From NCBI GenBank assembly GCA_035267185.1, contig DATFLY010000024.1, positions 1 through 7,513 on the forward strand: a stretch of DNA of 7,513 bases. The letters run 5' to 3'. Within the stretch, counting starts at the first letter, position 1, and each line of letters begins with the position of its first letter. The position numbers and the translations under genes were made by a program. This DNA is from JAUIBE01 sp035267185 (lineage in GTDB: Bacteria; Pseudomonadota; Gammaproteobacteria; Xanthomonadales; SZUA-36). The notes below the pieces were generated by a model. It ran no database searches, was not told where the DNA came from, and saw only the letters and a list, made by a program, of their open reading frames with translations. Below, piece by piece: positions 6,430-7,513 of the stretch.

Positions 6430-6542
6430 AAATTTAGGACACCCACATAAACAGACTCGATCTGCATGGTTGGAATCGTAAATTGCTGTTTTTTTGTGAC
6501 CTGTCAACTTGTTCGGGAAAGTTCGTGGGTGTCCTTAAATTT
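6430..6542. mobile_element. MITE-like or REP-derived element with GGACACCCAC inverted ends
   Basis: The left end, AAATTTAGGACACCCAC (6430-6446), and the right end (6525-6542) are inverted copies that differ only by one extra A in the right arm. The 78-base interior has no coding capacity and holds a run of seven T at 6489-6495. The GGACACCCAC terminus resembles ends linked with IS200/IS605-like or REP-associated Y1 transposases, but no transposase is encoded here. I see no clear target duplication. The element separates the protease gene from a truncated HupE-like gene, and its palindrome could act as a weak terminator. Confidence 0.6.
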
Positions 6543-6592
6543 ACTTACCTGGGCCAGGCGGCTTTAAGCATCATCCAGTTCGCCATCCATAG

Positions 6593-6814
6593 CCGCAAAA
6601 TGCCATTCCAACGGCGCTGCTGATGTTTAACGCCGGCGTGGATCTGGGCCAGTTGATGTTTATTGCTGCCATTTTGCTGGTCAAAAGTGCATACTCAAAA
6701 CTGGTCGGTGTCCATGGCGATGTTTTTACCCGGATGTCTGCATACAGCATCGGCTCGGTGGCGGCGTTCTGGACCATCGAACGAATCGCGGCATTCCAGC
6801 CCACACCGTTTTGA
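6593..6814 (+). pseudogene. HupE/UreJ-like membrane protein, C-terminal remnant
   Basis: The frame is open from an in-frame TAG at 6590-6592 to the stop at 6812-6814. It encodes AIPTALLMFNAGVDLGQLMF, then IAAILLVKSAYSKL, then AYSIGSVAAFWTIERIAAF. These are the last helices of HupE/UreJ-family proteins: FNxGVxxGQ near the penultimate helix and IGxxAaFWxIER at the end. The family is normally several times longer, with the other membrane segments upstream. Nothing upstream in the window encodes them, so the gene is 5'-truncated, probably in connection with the element ending at 6542. ATG 6623 could start a 63-residue peptide, but it lacks a clear ribosome site. It lies 22 bases before the next gene, suggesting that the intact form was co-transcribed with it. 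Confidence 0.75.
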
Positions 6815-6826
6815 ACCTGTGTTTAC

Positions 6827-6830
6827 GGAG
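6827..6830 (+). promoter_or_regulatory. Shine-Dalgarno deciding a TTG start
   Basis: GGAG is six bases before TTG at 6837. No ATG or GTG gives an alternative that keeps the KK-type signal peptide. Confidence 0.75.
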
Positions 6831-6836
6831 AATTCC

Positions 6837-7513
6837 TTGAAAAAGTCACCCGCCTTAACCTTGTTTCTGTTGTTAGCCCCGGTCTTGTGTCACGCCCAGG
6901 ACAGCGACAACGCCGAACTTGCCAAGAAACTCGCCAACCCCATTGCGGCGCTGATTTCCCTGCCATTCCAACTTAATTATGATCAGGATATCGGTCCCAC
7001 GGATGACGGTTCCAAAATCACATTGAACGTACAGCCCGTCATTCCCTTCTCGCTCAACGACGACTGGAACCTGATCAGCCGTACGATCGTGCCGGTCATC
7101 GACCAGCAAGATATCTTTCCGGGCGCTGGCGATCAGTTCGGGCTGGGCGACACTGTGCAAAGCCTGTTTTTCTCGCCCAAAGCGCCGTCAGGCAGCGGAT
7201 GGATCTGGGGCGTGGGCCCGGTGTTCCTGTTACCGACAGGCACCGATGACCTGCTGTCCGCTGAAAAATGGGGTGCAGGCCCAACCGCAATCGCACTGAA
7301 ACAAGAGGGACCATGGACCTACGGCGGGCTGTTTAACCACATCTGGTCCTTCGCCGGCGAGAGCGATCGCAGCGACATCAGCAACACTTTTCTTCAGCCA
7401 TTCGTGAGTTACACGACGCCAACTGCTGTGACCTTTGCGCTCAACGCGGAATCCACCTACGACTGGAAAAGCGAGCAATGGAATGTGCCGGTCAACCTGA
7501 TGGCTTCCAAGGT
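6837..7513 (+). CDS. Outer-membrane beta-barrel protein ('transporter'/'neuromedin U' type), 3' part missing
   Basis: The frame is open from TTG at 6837 to the right edge, giving 225 residues. The start is supported by the GGAG and by a classic signal peptide, MKKSPALTLFLLLAPVLCHA, with cleavage after Ala20. The mature protein begins with LAKKLANPIAALISLPFQLNYDQDIG and alternates amphipathic strands with short polar turns (FSLNDDWNLISRTIVPVI, WIWGVGPVFLLPTGTD, WGAGPTAIALKQEGPWTYGGLFNHIWSF, FLQPFVSYTT). This pattern matches a common proteobacterial outer-membrane family that databases misleadingly label 'neuromedin U' or simply 'transporter', related to MetA-pathway barrels. A channel or uptake role is assumed for the family but the substrate is unknown. 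It follows the HupE-like remnant by 22 bases and was probably in one operon with it. Confidence 0.85.
   Translation, partial: MKKSPALTLFLLLAPVLCHAQDSDNAELAKKLANPIAALISLPFQLNYDQDIGPTDDGSKITLNVQPVIPFSLNDDWNLISRTIVPVIDQQDIFPGAGDQFGLGDTVQSLFFSPKAPSGSGWIWGVGPVFLLPTGTDDLLSAEKWGAGPTAIALKQEGPWTYGGLFNHIWSFAGESDRSDISNTFLQPFVSYTTPTAVTFALNAESTYDWKSEQWNVPVNLMASK

Overview
The window looks like a Gram-negative, probably gammaproteobacterial, chromosome. The reasons are an outer-membrane beta-barrel protein, several Sec-type signal peptides, a membrane-anchored CadC-like winged-helix/TolB regulator, a HupE/UreJ-like fragment and IS91-family debris. The family mix resembles marine lineages around Xanthomonadales, Chromatiales or Woeseia. 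That placement is inference from remembered family distributions, not something the sequence proves.

Left part (1-2394). A transmembrane winged-helix regulator runs leftward off the edge, starting at 680. Divergent from it, across a 227-base gap, is a secreted 214-residue protein of unknown function (908-1552). This converges on a leftward gene (2394-1636) for a 252-residue membrane-anchored protein of unknown function. The short gap between the two convergent genes holds a REP-like palindromic element.

Middle part (about 2505-3918). This stretch of about 1.4 kb has no intact gene and reads as a transposon graveyard. A C-terminal piece of an IS91-family transposase lies on the plus strand (2536-2838). 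An internal piece of the same family lies on the minus strand (3705-3559). Between them are three gap-free 46-base repeats, at 3005, 3215 and 3515, each with a GC-rich hairpin upstream. Their right ends resemble the replication-origin end (oriIS) known from ISCR elements. There is also a pair of 32-base direct repeats and a second REP-like palindrome.

Right part (3919-7513). The main gene encodes an 813-residue exported putative zinc metalloprotease. It has HEFFH plus a downstream glutamate, extra beta-rich regions, a charged linker, a Gly/Ser linker and an acidic six-cysteine tail. Downstream is a 113-base MITE-like element with inverted ends carrying GGACACCCAC. It sits directly before a 5'-truncated HupE/UreJ-like membrane gene. 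The last gene, starting with TTG at 6837 and cut by the right edge, encodes an outer-membrane beta-barrel protein of the group often annotated 'transporter' or 'neuromedin U'.

Functionally, most intact products act in the envelope or outside the cell. The regulator could control the divergent secreted-protein gene. The protease appears to be a single-gene unit bounded by mobile debris on both sides. No RNA genes, CRISPR arrays or phage genes were seen.
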